DNA from: Oscillospiraceae bacterium
Lineage (GTDB): Bacteria > Bacillota > Clostridia > Oscillospirales > Oscillospiraceae
Reading direction: 5' to 3'
Length of the DNA stretch: 6,202 bases
Assembly (NCBI GenBank): GCA_009786775.1
Contig: WQRL01000116.1
Coordinates: 1 to 6,202, forward strand
Shown: positions 6,163 through 6,202 of the stretch, piece after piece
How positions within the stretch are numbered: the first letter of the stretch is position 1
Layout: every line of letters starts with the position of its first letter
Position numbers and translations under genes: made by a program
Notes under the pieces: model-generated
The model's database searches: none
What the model saw: the letters and a program-made list of their open reading frames with translations, nothing else
What the model was told of the DNA's origin: nothing

Positions 6163-6201
6163 CTACAAGCCGAACATGGCCTTGGCTATGCCGAAAAATA
6201 C
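6163..6201 (-). CDS. Possible C-terminus of a convergent gene (only 12 codons in view)
   Basis: A - strand frame runs in from the right edge and ends VFFGIAKAMFGL before TAG at 6165-6163. The only support is its hydrophobic, protein-like composition and a terminator-like hairpin just past the stop. Twelve codons are far too few to name a family, and the frame could be open by chance. If real, the gene converges on the epimerase gene, with 147 bases between the two stops. Confidence 0.28.
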   Translation of the reverse strand, partial: VFFGIAKAMFGL

Positions 6202-6202
6202 G

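Noticed and set aside
6158..6202. + strand frame starting ATG 6158 and open to the window end.
   Set aside because: No ribosome binding site precedes it and the 15 visible codons show nothing recognisable; the - strand reading is better supported by a terminator.

Overview
The window carries most of a peptide (dipeptide/oligopeptide, Dpp/Opp type) ABC importer operon on the + strand. It is followed by a dipeptide epimerase of the enolase superfamily, and by a non-coding tail where a convergent gene probably ends. The frequent ATA isoleucine codons, GGAGG-type ribosome binding sites, GTG start and lipobox-bearing binding protein suggest a Gram-positive-type bacterium, possibly a Firmicute of the Clostridia. 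This placement is an inference from style and protein likeness, not a firm identification.

Layout: 1-389 is the 3' end of the first permease gene (dppB-like, cut by the window edge). 401-1282 is the second permease (dppC-like). 1320-2300 and 2297-3247 are the two ATPases (dppD- and dppF-like), overlapping by 4 bases. 3300-4862 is the lipoprotein substrate-binding protein (family 5), set behind the strongest ribosome binding site in the window. 4951-6015 is the dipeptide epimerase. All point the same way with short gaps (4-base overlap to 88 bases), which fits one transcript. No strong promoter or + strand terminator is visible inside.

How the genes fit together: the binding protein catches a peptide outside the membrane, DppB/DppC form the channel, and DppD/DppF power it. 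The epimerase inverts the alpha carbon of the second residue of an imported dipeptide, so that D-containing or L,L-dipeptides can be interconverted. The best known case is recycling of the murein peptide L-Ala-D-Glu. The B. subtilis dpp-ykf operon joins the same functions. Here the arginine that reads the glutamate side chain in the B. subtilis epimerase is replaced by glycine, so the substrate may be a different dipeptide.

The points most worth a second look are: this substrate-site change; a 79-base, nearly continuous imperfect hairpin at 6046-6124 that no gene explains; a 13-codon reading frame with its own ribosome binding site bridging dppC and dppD; an Asp in place of the signature-motif Ser in the DppF-like ATPase; and a structured 4884-4926 spacer before the epimerase. 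I see no CRISPR array, tRNA, rRNA, insertion sequence or clear sign of a wholly new system.
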